The notes under the pieces are model-generated. The model saw only the letters and a program-made list of their open reading frames with translations. It had not been told where the DNA came from and did not search any database. DNA of 64,000 nucleotides from Thamnidium elegans (lineage: Eukaryota; Mucoromycota; Mucoromycetes; Mucorales; Mucoraceae): NCBI GenBank assembly GCA_025201345.1, contig JAIXMG010000018.1:372001-436000 (forward strand). The letters are read 5' to 3'. The position numbers and the translations under genes are program-made. Shown here piece by piece: positions 46,265-58,994 of the stretch. Every line of letters starts with the position of its first letter. Positions within the stretch are counted from its first letter, which is position 1.

Positions 46265-48720
46265 GTTAAGTTATATATATTGTTTTCTTAAAAATAAAAT
46301 AAAATAAATAAAATAAAATAAAATAAATAAAAAAAAGAAGCAGGAAAAAAAAAAAAAGAAGCAGTTTATATATTGTAGAATTTAAAGAGCCGTGTTTCAG
46401 TCACAGGGTTCCTGATACGCACTTGTTTTTTTTACAGAAAAAAAAGCACAAGCTATTTGATAGGTTTGAGATGCCGCGCTGCCATTCCTAATGTCGGATT
46501 AAGGAAAGAGATAAGACTAAAATTACGTACTTTTATCCAAACACAACTCCGCAGGTTTGGTTTGAGCCGGGTATCTCTCTCTCTCTCTCTCTATCTTGAT
46601 GATTTTAATTTTTTGACAAGTTGTTTGATTAAGAACCCTTTTTTTGAAACAAAAAATGAGATCATAATCCAACCCATTTTTGTGAATATGTGATCATAAA
46701 CAAAGTATATATGGTTCATATTACTTAATTTCACACTAATCTACACGTGAATCACTTTTATGACCAAGATTGGGTTTATTAATAATAATAAAGATTTTTT
46801 TTTTTGTGCTCATTTGCATTAGTAGAATCAAATAAGGGGAGGACAATTATTATAGAGTTTGGAAGGAGATTTAGTTTCCCGATAAATATAACTTTTTTTT
46901 ACGTATCTTTTAATATATCGGTCAAGTGCTATAAAGGGGAGAGGGGGGTTTCTTTTTTTAAAAAAAGAAAAAACCTGTCATCGTTTAGTTATTAACAAAA
47001 CGATTAAAACAAATAAGAATTGAAAATCTATTGTTTGTTTTAGAGAAAAAGATAAGCCCAATTAAGCTTTTTTTTTTACTATAATGTTTTAAGCGGGCGT
47101 ACAATTAAGAAGTCATTATCTTTATAGTTAAACACTTCTCTTTTCAATCAAAACTTTATAGTGTGAGAATATCACATTTGCCTTTAATGATATTTAGCGC
47201 TAATATGTAAATATTAGTAGATATCTTTGTTTTTTTTTACCGGATATTATTATAATATCTAATTAAAATAAAGAAATAGGATTGCCCGATAATGAAAAAG
47301 AACTATGTACACTGATTAACGTCGGAATAATCTATAAAAACTCACTGATTTTTTTTTAAGTGCGTCATAGTCATTTAGATGCCGCAACCATGGTAATTTT
47401 TTTTTTAAAAAACAGTTTACAACAATATAAAAAGAGATGGGTTGAGACAACGTCATATACAAGGGGAATTGCATTAATTTTTTTATTTTTTTTTTTATAT
47501 CTTTTCTAGGTCCTTGTCTTTCTTTTTTTTTTATCAATCTTAAACAAATGATTGTTTCTATAATAACCGGTACTTTAAAAGAGAGTTTAATATCATTGTC
47601 ACTAATGCCCGGAGTTATTTTTTGTTAGTTACCCATTCTAAAAAAAGAAGAAACCTCCTTCTATCTTAGACATAAAATAAGGGAATTCTTGGTACACTTT
47701 TTATTTGCACGTTAAGCAAAAAAAAAGTATAACATATTTTCTTGCGCTCACTCAAATTTCATTCACATAAAAAAAAAAAAACTTGCTGCATGAATAAGTT
47801 GGAGCAATGTTAACATATAAATACGAGTACTTGTAAAAATATATTATAGTAAATTCGTTATGATAATTATATAGACCCCTTTCCTCGGGACCTTATGCTC
47901 CAATATTATGATTTCTTACTAGGCAGAACGTCTCGATAATGGAAATTATCAGCTTGGAACATTTAATTGACATTATCCATCGAGCTTAATATGTATATAT
48001 ATATATATTTTTAGCGGACAGTTGGTTGGGCTCTCAAAGTGCTACCTCACTCAATGTGCCATGAATCGAAAGCGGAGCTCTTTTTTCGTATTTGGTAAAT
48101 GATAAGGTTAATAGATATAAAGAAAACGGTTAAATATCTTTACCGACCTTAACAACTGTTTCCTGCAATGCTAATCAGAAAAATAAAAATGAAACCCAGG
48201 AGTACGATTAAAAAAGTTATCGGCATACAATAATAATAACGAAAAAAAAAAAAAAAAAAAAAAAAGTCCGAGGTAAATTACTAGGTGACCCTTTCTAGCG
48301 TGAATCTTTTTTTAGAGAGTCATTGGAGTTCTTAAAAGTACCTGCCTTATCGATTATCAGAGGAATGACCTGATGACATGCATCACACACACACTCTCTC
48401 TTTGATATGCTCTGATTACGCTAAAAAGAAACTCTTTTTTTACCCTATTTGCGCCATTTATTTACAAATGTGAGCTTATGTCGCTATATCTTCCAATAGT
48501 AGCCTCTGATCAACTGAAAAGGTTTCTGTGCGTGATATAAATTGTAGCCGAACTCCGTTTGATGTTATGCACATTTCTGTCATTTGAAGTAGTAGTACCA
48601 TATTACATCAATGGAGTTTTGTCTTACAATTATGAAGCTGCATTGACCAATGTTTTATGTATCACTGACGCACAAAATAATAACAGCTTAATACACACAT
48701 ACACAAAACATATATACAAG

Positions 48721-48751
<31 letters not shown>

Positions 48752-48832
48752 GTGTATAAATATATTAATATATTGATTTTTTTTATTACAAACTATCCAA
48801 CTTTTCTTTATATATAACTCTTTCTTTTTTTT
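46265..48832. other. Gene-free stretch of about 2.6 kb
   Basis: It begins with an AAATA-type microsatellite (46288-46335), then AT-rich sequence with CT and CA microsatellites (46577-46593, 48384-48400) and T/A homopolymers (48242-48265, 48722-48751). I see no gene, RNA or transposon remnant. Confidence 0.5.
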
Positions 48833-50733
48833 TTAACCTTGTCTTTGACGAGGAGCACATCTGATAATGTTGTCAACTCTCAAAATCATCTCAGCAGCTT
48901 CAGAAGCAGATAAAAGAACTTGCTTCTTAAGCTTATATGATTCAGTAATACCCAACTCTCTAACATCAGCAACAACACCGTTGACCATATCTAAACCAGA
49001 GGTGTTTTTACCTTCGTAATGAGCAGCTCTTAATTGAGAGACCAACTCGGATGAATCAAAACCAGCGTTGTCAGCCAAGATAGTAGGCATTTGACGAAGT
49101 GCCTTTGAGAAAGATTCAGCAGCAATAGCACGCTTACCAGCAGTCTTTGCAGCAACTTCATCAACAGCCTTTGACATCAAGACCTCAGAACAACCACCAC
49201 CAAGAACGGTACGAGGTTCACGTACAGTTTGAGAAAGAACAGAGAGAGCATCGTGAAGAGATCTTTCAGCTTCATCTAATAATTGTTGAGTGGCACCACG
49301 AAGGACAATAGTACAAGCTTCACCAGCAGCAACACCAGAGAATTTAATCAATTTATCTTCACCGATAATAATTTCTTCAATTAAATCACAATGACCTAAT
49401 TGAACAAGTTCAGGATGATCAAATGTAGAAGCAATCTCACCACCAGTTACCAAAGCTAAACGTTCAACACCTTCAAAATCAGCATGTTCAATAGTGGCAA
49501 TACCAGCATCAGCTAATAATTGTTCAGGCCAGTTATAAATCAATTGACGGTTAACGAAACAGTTAATACCGTGGCCCTTGATCTTGTCAACCTTTTCCTT
49601 CATCTTATTACGTTCAGCACGTTCAAGTTCGGCAAGTTTACCAGTAGCATCAACTCGAACACGTGCACCGAAAATCTTGATTTTGTCAGTGTCCATAGAT
49701 GTGTTTGCAATTAAAATATTGGCATTTTCAATACGCTTAGGGCAGTTGACACCAATCTTTTTATCCAAAATAAAACCTTAAAAAAAAAAAAAGAAAAGAG
49801 TCAATATACACGTGTAATACACGCTTTTTTTTTTTTTACTCTCTCTTTTTACCTTCGTCCAAGTATGAATCCATTAACTTTCCTCCAGGCTTCTTAATGA
49901 TTTGAATATTTTCAAGGTTAGTAGAACCCTTAAGACGAAGAACAGCATCGACAGCTAATTTAGAGAAATATTCTTTATCTTGAGACAAGACTTTGGAACT
50001 AAGTGTAGTCTTTGCGATGTTAATTAAATCTTGACGGAAGAGGTCCTTGTCTAAACTATGATCAATAGCACTTTCTTCCAAGGTCTTGTAGGCTGCAGCA
50101 GATGCAAGACGATAACCTTCAATAATAGTTTGAGGATGAATGTGTTGGTTAATCAAGTGTTCAGCTTCACGTAAAAGTTCAGCAGCTAAAACACAAACAG
50201 ATGTGGTACCATCGCCAACTTCATCATCTTGTACTTTGGAAATATTAACAAGTACTTTAGCAGCGGCATTGTCTAAAGCAATAGACTTTAAAATGGTAGC
50301 ACCATCGTTGGTGACCAAGATTTCACCAGTAGTGGCAGATTGAAGAATCTTGTCCTATATTTTTTAATTTTTTTTTAATGGGTTAAAATTTTTCCTTCTA
50401 GTTTCTTCTATTTTTTTTTTTTTTTAAAAAAAAGTACTAACCATGCCCTTGGGACCAAGAGTACTCTTGACTAAATCACCTACGGCAATAGCACCAATGA
50501 AAGAAGACTATTTTTATTTCACATTAAAAAAGTAAGTATAAACAAGATCAACTACATGGAAAAAAATGTTTTGCTTCATCTGGGTTTCCTCTTACCAAAC
50601 GAGCGTTTTCAGCTCTTTCTTCGGTTGCTTGATCTTGAAAGATATTTACAGGAGCTAAAGACTAGAGTAAATTTATTAGTACAAAATAGAATAAAAAGTA
50701 CGCGTCTCATCTATATAACTTTTTATTTACCAT
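48833..50733 (-). CDS. CCT2: Chaperonin CCT/TRiC subunit beta (CCT2)
   Basis: This is a subunit of the cytosolic group II chaperonin that folds actin and tubulin. Five exons are read. Exon 1 is only the ATG (50733-50731), spliced (GTAAAT...CTCTAG) to [20 protein letters not shown]. Then come [20 protein letters not shown], the exon with [10 protein letters not shown] and [11 protein letters not shown] (nucleotide-binding and catalytic Asp), KVQ...[12 protein letters not shown], and the last exon from [15 protein letters not shown] to APRQRQG. The apical and intermediate domains include [10 protein letters not shown]. The sequence ASLAPVxIF and the end IIRCAPRQR identify the beta subunit. Length is about 530 residues, as expected. 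It is divergently arranged with SNF5. Confidence 0.92.
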
Positions 50734-51136
50734 TTTATGTTATTTTAGATGATGTAACTGAGTAAGAAGAGAAAAAGAAGATGAAAGAAAAAAAAAAAAG
50801 TTTTTGGTAGCCGCTGTCAAAATTTATTTTTTTTTGGAAGCACAACACAAGGAGAGAAAGCTACACAGTCACTTTGTAAGAACGACCTTTTTTTTGTTGT
50901 TGTTGTTGTTGACTAAAAAGAGTCAGTAAGATCCGTATTAAGGTAGCAATTGTAATGCGTCTTGAATATCATTTTATATAGTTTTCTTTTTTTAAAATAC
51001 GTAATAAACAATATATTTAAAGAAAAAACACCTATGCGATGACATAAGATAAAGGTCTTTTTTTTTTTTTAAAAAAAAAGGGGGGGATTTTTATTTTCGT
51101 TCTTTCAAAAAATACATAATTTTTTTTTTTCTCCCT

Positions 51137-51174
<38 letters not shown>

Positions 51175-51213
51175 TTGTCGTTGCTGTATTGCTGAAAAGA
51201 AAACAAAATAAAA
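50734..51213. promoter_or_regulatory. Divergent promoter region between CCT2 and SNF5
   Basis: A 480-bp region separates the two divergent starts. It has several poly(T)/poly(A) tracts, including a T-run of about 30 (51143-51172) just upstream of SNF5. Such tracts are typical of nucleosome-poor fungal promoters. Confidence 0.5.
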
Positions 51214-52067
51214 ATGCAATCAAATTTAACACAATTACAATACCAACAGTTGCAAATTCAGCAGCAACAACAAAGACTAGCTAATATGATGCAACAAAAG
51301 CAAAGAGGATATCCTCCAGCAACACCACAACAACAACAACCTTGGGATGAAGGGTTTAATAAACAGCAACAGATATTTCAAATGCAACAACAACAACAAC
51401 AACAACAACAACGTATGATGAACAAGGACACCCCCATGATGAGACCTTCAACCATGTTACCACCTACACACGTACCACCACCACCTCAACAACCTTCTGC
51501 CATCGTTCCAATCATTTCTACACCTGCTGCTAGTACAAAGGCTACACTGGTTAAAACAGAATTACAAAAGAGAAACTTGCACCAATATGAAGAAAGAGAT
51601 GACACGTATCAAGATGTTTTGAATTTACAGCATAAACGACATATCGAATTGGCTCAAAATAAAAAGAGAGCAATAGAATTAGCTAGTTTAGAAAGAAGAA
51701 ATCGAATGCAGCCTAATGGGCCCATCATTACATTTGGACCTGGTTATCAAGGGTATGGTAATGGTAAGACTGGGACACGTACACGTATTCGATTTCCTCA
51801 TGATAAGAAAAAGAAGCGAGAGTTTAAATTGTGAGTATATATGATATCTTTTTTGTTTTTTTTTGTTTTTTTTATTTACGTGTTTTATGTGTAAAAAAAA
51901 AAAAAAAGTCCAGCAGAAGCGATTAAAGAACAGGCTACAAAGGAAGATGTTTTAGTTCCTATTCGAATCGATTTAGAGCATGAAGGATATAAATTAAGAG
52001 ACACATTTACTTGGAATCTAAATGGTAAGTTATACACAGATAAATTTATATGTCAAAAAAAGTTACT

Positions 52068-52100
<33 letters not shown>

Positions 52101-53203
52101 GATGTTAGAGCAACTGATAACACCAGAGCAATTTGCTGATGTTATATGTGAAGATTTAAAATTACCTCAAAATATATTTATGGAACAAATAGCTAAAGCA
52201 ATCAAGGAACAAATTGATGACTATAATTTAAATGCTTCTAGTATGATGAAGGAAGATACAGAAGAATCAGTCGAACAAAAGAGTGAAACATTACATACAA
52301 TAGCTCAAGAATCAAATGATATGCCAGTTACTCTAGTAGATAGTCATGGTAAAGGTATTGAATTACGCACAATTATCAAGTTGGATATTACTGTAGGAAA
52401 TAGAGAATTGGTTGATCAGTTTGAATGGGATATTAGTTGTCCACGTAATTCGCCTGAAGAGTTTGCCAATATCCTTACAACTGAATTAGGACTTGGCGGT
52501 GAATTCAAGTAAGTTATATAGTTTTATATGTATTATTGATCTAACTTTTATATGTATTTAGAACCGCTATTGCACATTCAATTCGAGAACAAATTCATGT
52601 GTATATCAAGTCTTTATTACTTGTAGGATATGAATTTACTAATGACTCAGTTATCGATGATGAAATTAGACACAGCTTTTTACCTCGATTAAACCATATT
52701 GTACGTGAACATACATCAATTGAAAAATTCACACCTTCAATTACAGAATTATCCGATGCAGCGGTTGAAAAGATGGAAAAGGATAGAATGAGAGAAGCCA
52801 GGTAATAATTTATATATATATGTATATATATATGTATATGTATTTATGTATGTGTATTAAACAATGTTCATTTGTATATGCAGACGGAAAAGAAGAGGTA
52901 CCCGTGCTAGACGTGGTATTGTTTTACCAGATAGAGAACCTCAAAAGACACATCGTACTGGGTTCTCAGTACCACCTCAGCAAGAATTAACCGATGAGCA
53001 GTTATTAAACGGTAATATGTATGACCAAATTGGCGGTTCACATAAACGAAGCGCAGCATTGAAGGCTCGTATGAATATTGCAGCTGAGGCAGCTGATACA
53101 GGTGAAGATATCCTTGGTAATTCCAATATGCAAAGCGTCATTTCTCTAGGCTCTATGAATAAATTCCAATCGATGAATGACCATCAAAAGTTCTTGAGAC
53201 ATC

Positions 53204-53243
<40 letters not shown>

Positions 53244-53370
53244 GCAGCAGCAGCAACATCAACAACATCAGCTTCGACAACAGCAGCAACAACAGCAACA
53301 ACATCAACAGCAACAACAACAACAACAACAACAACAGCAAACTTGGCGGTCTCATCAGCAATACCATTAA
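51214..53370 (+). CDS. SNF5: SNF5/SMARCB1-family chromatin-remodelling subunit
   Basis: This is a core subunit of the SWI/SNF or RSC complex. Exons start at 51214. Introns lie near 51831-51910, 52025-52108, 52509-52560 and 52802-52883. The N-terminus is Gln-rich (polyQ, CAA codons). Two SNF5 repeats follow. Repeat 1 is VLVPIRIDLEHEGYKLRDTF with TPEQFADVICEDLKLP. Repeat 2 is IIKLDITVGNRELVDQFEWD with SPEEFANILTTELGLG and IAHSIREQI. A basic patch (RKRRGTRARRG) and a long C-terminal polyQ/His tract end the protein. The domain is complete. Whether it serves SWI/SNF (Snf5) or RSC (Sfh1) cannot be settled from this copy alone. The polyQ ends favour Snf5. Confidence 0.88.
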
Positions 53371-53769
53371 GCTTTTAGTAAATAATATATACATATAAAT
53401 ATTGGGTTACATCATTTTCGTGTTGTGCAGCTTCATACTTTATTTAGCAATACGTTGTGTGAATTTGTTGTTATAAGCAAGTTTTATTTTATTACTTTTA
53501 ATATCAATTGACTCTTCTTTTACTTGTTTTTTAAAAAAAAAGAGACATTATTTTTTCTTTTTAAATTAGAATGAAAGCAAGCAAGCAAGCAAAAAAAAAA
53601 AAAAAAAAAAAAAAAGACTTGATTGTTTAAAAAGTAACGGGTATTCCCATATAAAGCGTCATATTACGCACTAGAAAAAAAAACATCACCCAAATACGGG
53701 GTAAAGTTAATTTTTTTTTTTCCCTTTTCCTTTTCCTTTTTCTTTTATTACTTTTTTCTTTTCCCCATC
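53371..53769. other. Spacer between SNF5 and the next gene
   Basis: It has an A-run of about 25 bases (53591-53615) after GCAA repeats, and pyrimidine-rich sequence just before the next gene. It should hold the missing first exon or start of that gene, but I cannot identify one. Confidence 0.4.
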
Positions 53770-54792
53770 TTGCATTTCGATAAACTGGATTCAACAAATT
53801 TAACCAATATTGATACGACGAAAGTGTGTGGTCCTAATGATCCAGTGCTATTCTATGTACACTGTTCTACAAGGGAACCAGATCCTGTAGTACGTATTCG
53901 AAGACAAACTACGTCCACTCGTATTCCACCTGTCATTATAGGTAAATATACATACAAAGTATGTTGTTATTATTATTTTTTTTAAAACTAATAAACAAAT
54001 AATAAAAAAGTGACGGGAATCAAAAAGGAAGGAAGATCACCAAAGATATTCGATGAACGACCTGATACCAGTATAAAAATTATTGTACTTGATTTACGAG
54101 ATAATCAAGATGCCAACAATGAGAATCAATCTAGCTCCATGGCTAAAGAAATGCCACTTAGTATTTGGGAAAATGTGTTACAGATTGGTAGAGCTTATAA
54201 ACCGAATCAAAATACAGAGTGTGCTATTCAAATAAATACTCCTACCATTGACGTTTATTCTAATATTTTACCTAGACAGCAACAACAACAACAACAACAG
54301 TTACAGCTACATCATTCACAACAGCAACAACAACAACAACAACAAATGATGTTTAATCCAATGTATCGTAATAATATGATGTATGGTAATACGAATAACA
54401 ATAGCAATAATAATTATTTAATGAACCAGGCCATGTTATTTAATAATCAACATCAACAACAACAACAACAACCCAATTATATGCATGTTATGGCAGCGGC
54501 TCAATCGATTATGAACGCAGCAGCTTATAATAATATGTATAATGCTTATAATAATAACAATCATCAATATATGATATCGCCTCAACCCCAACATCAGCAG
54601 ATGCCACAAATTAAACGAAAACCGGTTCAATTACAACCAACACAATATGTAAGTCCACAAATTGAACAACGTTTATTAAGAAAGAAAACGATTCCATCAC
54701 CTTCTGTACCAAAGCCACCTGTACCTAAACCAAAGAAAACAGTTACTTTTGCTAAAGAAGATACAGTTCATCAATTGGATCCAGTTGAATCT

Positions 54793-54823
<31 letters not shown>

Positions 54824-55083
54824 TGTATTATGATCAAAATCAACATTATTATCCACAAGATGAAATTGAACGTCATCATTACGAAGAAAATGAAACGTAT
54901 TATACCCAAAATTATAATCAATATCCTCCTCCTCCTCCTCCTTCAAGACAATTTTATTATGAGCAAGATGACCAAGAAGAAAGTCATGGTGATTTATGGA
55001 AAAGGAGAAACTTTTTAACAAGACATAATTCACATAATACAGCCGTTCCACTACCAATTGAAGGATTTAGAGAAAAAAATTGA
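53770..55083 (+). CDS. PolyQ-rich protein of unknown function; start unresolved
   Basis: The coding frame is open from before 53770 and is spliced at 53940-54010 (donor GTAAAT, acceptor AAAAAAG), continuing to TGA at 55081. The N-terminal part (PNDPVLFYVHCSTREPDPVV, then TSIKIIVLDLRDN and SIWENVLQIGRAYKP) looks like a beta-rich globular domain that I cannot name. The rest is low-complexity: polyQ (54270-54345), Asn/Met-rich stretches, a PxxP cluster (SVPKPPVPKPKKTV), a run of about ten Glu, and a Pro run (54925-54942). No in-frame ATG precedes the globular part, so the true start lies in an upstream exon or an ATG has been lost. The Pro-rich elements could bind SH3 domains. Confidence 0.55.
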
Positions 55084-55714
55084 GGAGCCCCCCAAAAAAA
55101 CTATTTTTTTTTTGCTTTTAATAAAATACTTTTATTTCTCATAAACTATTTTATATGTTTTATGGACATCATGTTATTTAATACATTCATATCACAGCTT
55201 TACAGTGTATGACAGTTTTCGCATTCAAGTATAGCGTAACCTGTTAATTTAGCTGTTTTCTTGACTAGACAATAATCAGACAAGGTTTTATTTACCTGTT
55301 CTATCTATCTTTTTCTTAAAAGACAACCGGTTGAACAGTAACTGTCAGCATTAAAATTATAAGAGGATTAGCGTAAACCCTCTTTTCGCAGCCATACTCA
55401 CTAATGTATCTTTGTCTCTTTCCCTTGGTAATGGAACCACTGTAAATCCAGGGCGCGGGGGGTTTTTTTTAAGGGGAGAAACGCGATTTTAATTTTTTTC
55501 TTTTTACTGTATAAATTTTTTTGCAAAGTCACATACAACATATATATAAAAATAAATAAATAAATATATTACATTCGTTGTTACTTTTATTTCCTTTGTG
55601 ATAGGATTACCATACAAAATAAAAAAAGATATAAAAATATAACCAACCACCCCCCCTCTTTTTTTTGTTTTTATTGTTACCCTTTTTACATTCTACATTC
55701 CTTCTTATTTATAA
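55084..55714. other. Promoter region of the cyclin gene
   Basis: No gene is seen. G-rich (55452-55462) and pyrimidine tracts are present upstream of the cyclin start. Confidence 0.5.
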
Positions 55715-57237
55715 ATGAACACTCAACGTGTAAGTATATAATAATATTTTCTTTCTCTTTTTTTTTTATTCATGTTAATCAAAAATCAAATTAGGAAAAT
55801 GCAAGAAGAATATTGGAAGGTGAAAACGCACATCAACCTTTAAAAACTTTATCATCTGTTAAAAAGACCAGTATCACACTATTAAAACCTTTACAAGACA
55901 AGAATCGTAATGCACTTAAAGATCCCAACAGCAACAACAACAACAACATTACTACTACTAGTAAAGGGACAAATAAGATACTTCAAAAGCAGGTATATGT
56001 AGATAAAGAAGTCAAGGTTGAAGAGATTGAAAAGACAAAATATACCCAACCTGATGTAGAAGAATCCATCAAAACAGAATTCTTTAACGATAATAAGACG
56101 AGATATAAAGCAAAGGAAAAGCAAGAAGAAGAAGAAGAATTCATGGCTATTGTACCAATCTTACCAATTATCGTACCAAAGCGTATAAAACAAATGGTTA
56201 TTGATAAACATACCAAAATAGGATCAAAGCGAAGCCGTGCAAATAATGATGTTGAAGAAGGAGACCAAGCTAATGCCGAAAAGAAACAAAAATATAGCAA
56301 CAAAATATTATTTAAACCAAACGCGCCTGCATTAAATATTGAAATCACCAAGGAAGCAGAAATATTAGAGGTGCAACAAGAAACACGGGCTAAAATGGCT
56401 ATGTTACAAACATCAGAATCATTAAAGGAACATCAACTAGGTGATCCTATGCTTGTTGCAGAATATTCAGGTGAAATATTTGGTTACTTCTTTGATGCAG
56501 AAACCAGATTGATGGCCGATCCTTCTTATGCTTTAAATTTACAACATGAAGTCAATTGGAATATGAGAGGTGTATTAATTGACTGGGTTATTGAAATCCA
56601 TCATTTATTTCAATTGTTACCAGAGACTTTGTTTTTAACTGTCAATATCATTGATCGCTTTTTATCGTTACGTACAGTAGTACTCAGTAAATTACAATTA
56701 GTTGGTATCACTTCTTTATTTATCGCTACCAAATTTGAAGAAATCTCTTGTCCTACTATACAAGACTTTTTATTCATGACTGATAATGCTGTTAAAGAAG
56801 ATGAATTAATCAAGGCTGAAAGGTTTATTTTACAAGTATTGGATTTTCATCTCTGCTACCCTAACCCAGTCAATTTCTTACGTCGCGTTTGTACTAATGA
56901 ATCAAAAAGTGATATTCATACACGTATTTTAGCTAAATACTTTATGGAAATCTCTTGCATTGATCATCGCTTTATTGGTATTCGTCCATCAAAGATTGCT
57001 GCTGCCTCTCTTTGGTTATCTAAAAAGATGTTGGCTACTGGTAAATGGAATAGTAATCTCTCAAGATTGGCTGGCTATACTCCTGAAGAATTAAAACCTA
57101 CCGTTGAAGCTATGTTGGATTTCTTGGCTCAACCAGTTGCCCATGATGCCTTCTTTAAAAAGTGGGCTACTGTAGATTTATCAAAGGCTAGTATTTTCGT
57201 ACGTGATTGGATCAACAGATATTATATTAATGAATAA
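55715..57237 (+). CDS. B-type (mitotic) cyclin
   Basis: Two exons (55715-55729, 55795-57237) join as MNTQR/ENARRILEGENA, giving 485 residues. The N-terminal regulatory part has a destruction-box-like RNALKDPNSN (compare RxALxDxxN), for APC/C-dependent degradation. The cyclin-N domain has MRGVLIDWVIEIHHLFQLLP and LTVNIIDRFLS, with the MRxxLxDW signature. KFEEISCPTIQDF follows. The cyclin-C domain has RILAKYFMEISCID and IAAASLWLSKKML. Signatures and length match Clb/Cdc13 B-type cyclins, which activate Cdk1 for mitosis. The acidic/basic N-terminal linker includes an SKR/KKQK basic run, possibly a nuclear signal. Confidence 0.9.
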
Positions 57238-57699
57238 TTCCGAAAATATCCTTTAATAAAAATAACAACTTTAATTTCTTTTGTCGTATTTACCCCAATA
57301 ATAAAACAGAATATTAATACATGTTGCGAAAATTCATAGTTGTGTGTAGTATGTAACACAGCAATCGAAGGATAATGAAGTATTACGTACTGAAATCATA
57401 AATCTTAAACGAGTAGCTAATGAGGGCCACACAAAACCTAAAACGGCAAGTTTCAGCTATCAAAGATAGGAATTTTAATCGAGAAATCATCCATTTAAAA
57501 CGAAATTAGTTTCATGTATATCTTTTAACTCAAGATCAAAGCATTCAAAACAATGAGAGATATACCTTAATCGAAAACTTGAAAAGGGAAAGGCAAGATA
57601 TACACCAAATATTTTATGGCATCAAAAAAGGGTTATTAGACGCTCACTACCGTCATTTCACTTGTCGAATGGTAATATCTTATAGAAATTCACCGAAAC
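57238..57699. other. Spacer with coiled-coil-like relic
   Basis: Two short plus-strand stretches in different frames read like coiled coil (DNEVLRTEIINLKRVANE near 57372; IQNNERYTLIENLKRERQDI near 57544), separated by stops. They may be decayed coding sequence belonging to the Fanzor relic that follows or to another lost gene. Confidence 0.35.
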
Positions 57700-57810
57700 T
57701 TACAAATAAGAGACAGCGTTTCGGCTATGGCCATTGGATTATCTGGTCTAGCTACAGTCTTATTCCATCAAAATTTTCCTCAATTCTCAACAACACTCAG
57801 TCAATGTAAT
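57700..57810 (+). pseudogene. Fanzor RuvC-III relic D
   Basis: The frame at about 57706 reads IRDSVSAMAIGLSGLATVLF followed by HQNFPQFSTTL. It matches the RuvC-III end of locus B (GRDALSSLAIGLSGLASFF) almost residue for residue and keeps the catalytic Asp. Nothing upstream in the same frame is recognisable beyond a few codons. It is a very short C-terminal fragment. Confidence 0.55.
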
Positions 57811-58003
57811 ACTTTTTTTTTTAAAAAAAAACGAAACAGACTCCTTCCTTACAAAAAGCAGGTTTTGGGCTAGAAGCGATGCTTCGTGAGCGAAATAGCA
57901 AACATCAGAGTTAAATAACTAATTTGTGACTTCCCTAATGTACAATTATTTAGATATTTCGTACAAATGTCTGTAATTCTTCTCTTTCCTCATCTTTACA
58001 TAA
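57811..58003. other. Promoter of the SFT2-like gene
   Basis: This is a short AT-rich stretch with no features beyond T and A runs. Confidence 0.5.
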
Positions 58004-58912
58004 ATGTCTCAATCTGAAAATTCATTTAAAAACTCTCTTCGTAATTTTCAATCGGCAAGAAGTAATAATGCTGGTATAGCACTACCTACTACACCTAATT
58101 CGACTTTACAATCCTTTCGTGAAACTGCTTCTAATGCTTTCTCAAACGTATCAAGTTCTGTACAAGGTTATATCCCTCTCGGTGGCAACACTGAAGAAGA
58201 AGAAGACCCTTGGTACCAACTATCTCGAGTAGAGGTATATATATATTATATAAATATATAATATCACTTATTTTCTTTTTATTACTTTACCGACATATTC
58301 CCTTTTTTTTTATATGTAGAGAGTTATGGCTTTTGCTTTATGCCTTGCTTTAGGTGTAGGTTGTTTTGCTTTGGTAAGTTAAATCTTGGCATTTTTTTTT
58401 TTCCATTAGTAACGGTTTTATATACGAATATAGTCATTTTTCTTTTTACCCCTATTTCCTGGAAAATTTGCAGCAACATTTACATGTAAGTATAATATAT
58501 TTAAAGAGGAAAAAAAAGAGATAGTAGGTGAGCTGATACGATATTTGGCTTTAGTGGGAAGTATTTTGATTTTGGTTAGCGTGGCTTTATTACGTGGGCC
58601 TTTATCTCATTTACAACACATGATGACAAAAGAAAGAATCCCATTTACTGTATCTTATGTAGGATCAATGGCCATGACTTTATATGCAGCTATTGGAGTA
58701 AGTTTTTTTTTAGGATATTTTCTTACGTACGTATTTTATTAAAATATATTATTTTATAGTTGCGACAGACGTTTTTAACGATTTTTTTTGCAATTATTCA
58801 AATAATTGCATTGCTTTGGTATGTTGGATCGTATATTCCTGGTGGCATTTCTACATTAAGATACGGTACATCTTATATTGGAGGAAGAGTTGTTTCCATT
58901 TTACCCATTTAA
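58004..58912 (+). CDS. SFT2: SFT2-family Golgi vesicle-transport membrane protein
   Basis: This is a small tetraspanning protein of retrograde or endosome-to-Golgi transport. Five or so exons are read (introns near 58232-58320, 58373-58433, 58483-58540 and 58696-58760). The cytoplasmic N-terminus is Ser/Asn-rich and ends DPWYQLSRVE. Hydrophobic helices follow: RVMAFALCLALGVGCFAL, SFFFLPLFPGKFAATFT, LVGSILILVSVALLRGP and YVGSMAMTLYAAIG. The last helix is QTFLTIFFAIIQIIALLWYV. The end is SYIPGGISTLRYGTSYIGGR. SFT2D hallmarks such as the SYIPGG region before the C-terminus fit. The stop is TAA at 58910. The first exon-intron boundaries are read from GT/AG sites and are slightly uncertain. Confidence 0.82.
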
Positions 58913-58944
58913 AAAAACTACATTTTTTATATATATACTTTTAT

Positions 58945-58994
<50 letters not shown>

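Noticed and set aside
53146..53394. Leucine-rich reverse-strand frame opposite SNF5
   Set aside because: It is the antisense reading of the polyQ CAA/CAG tract and has no coding features.
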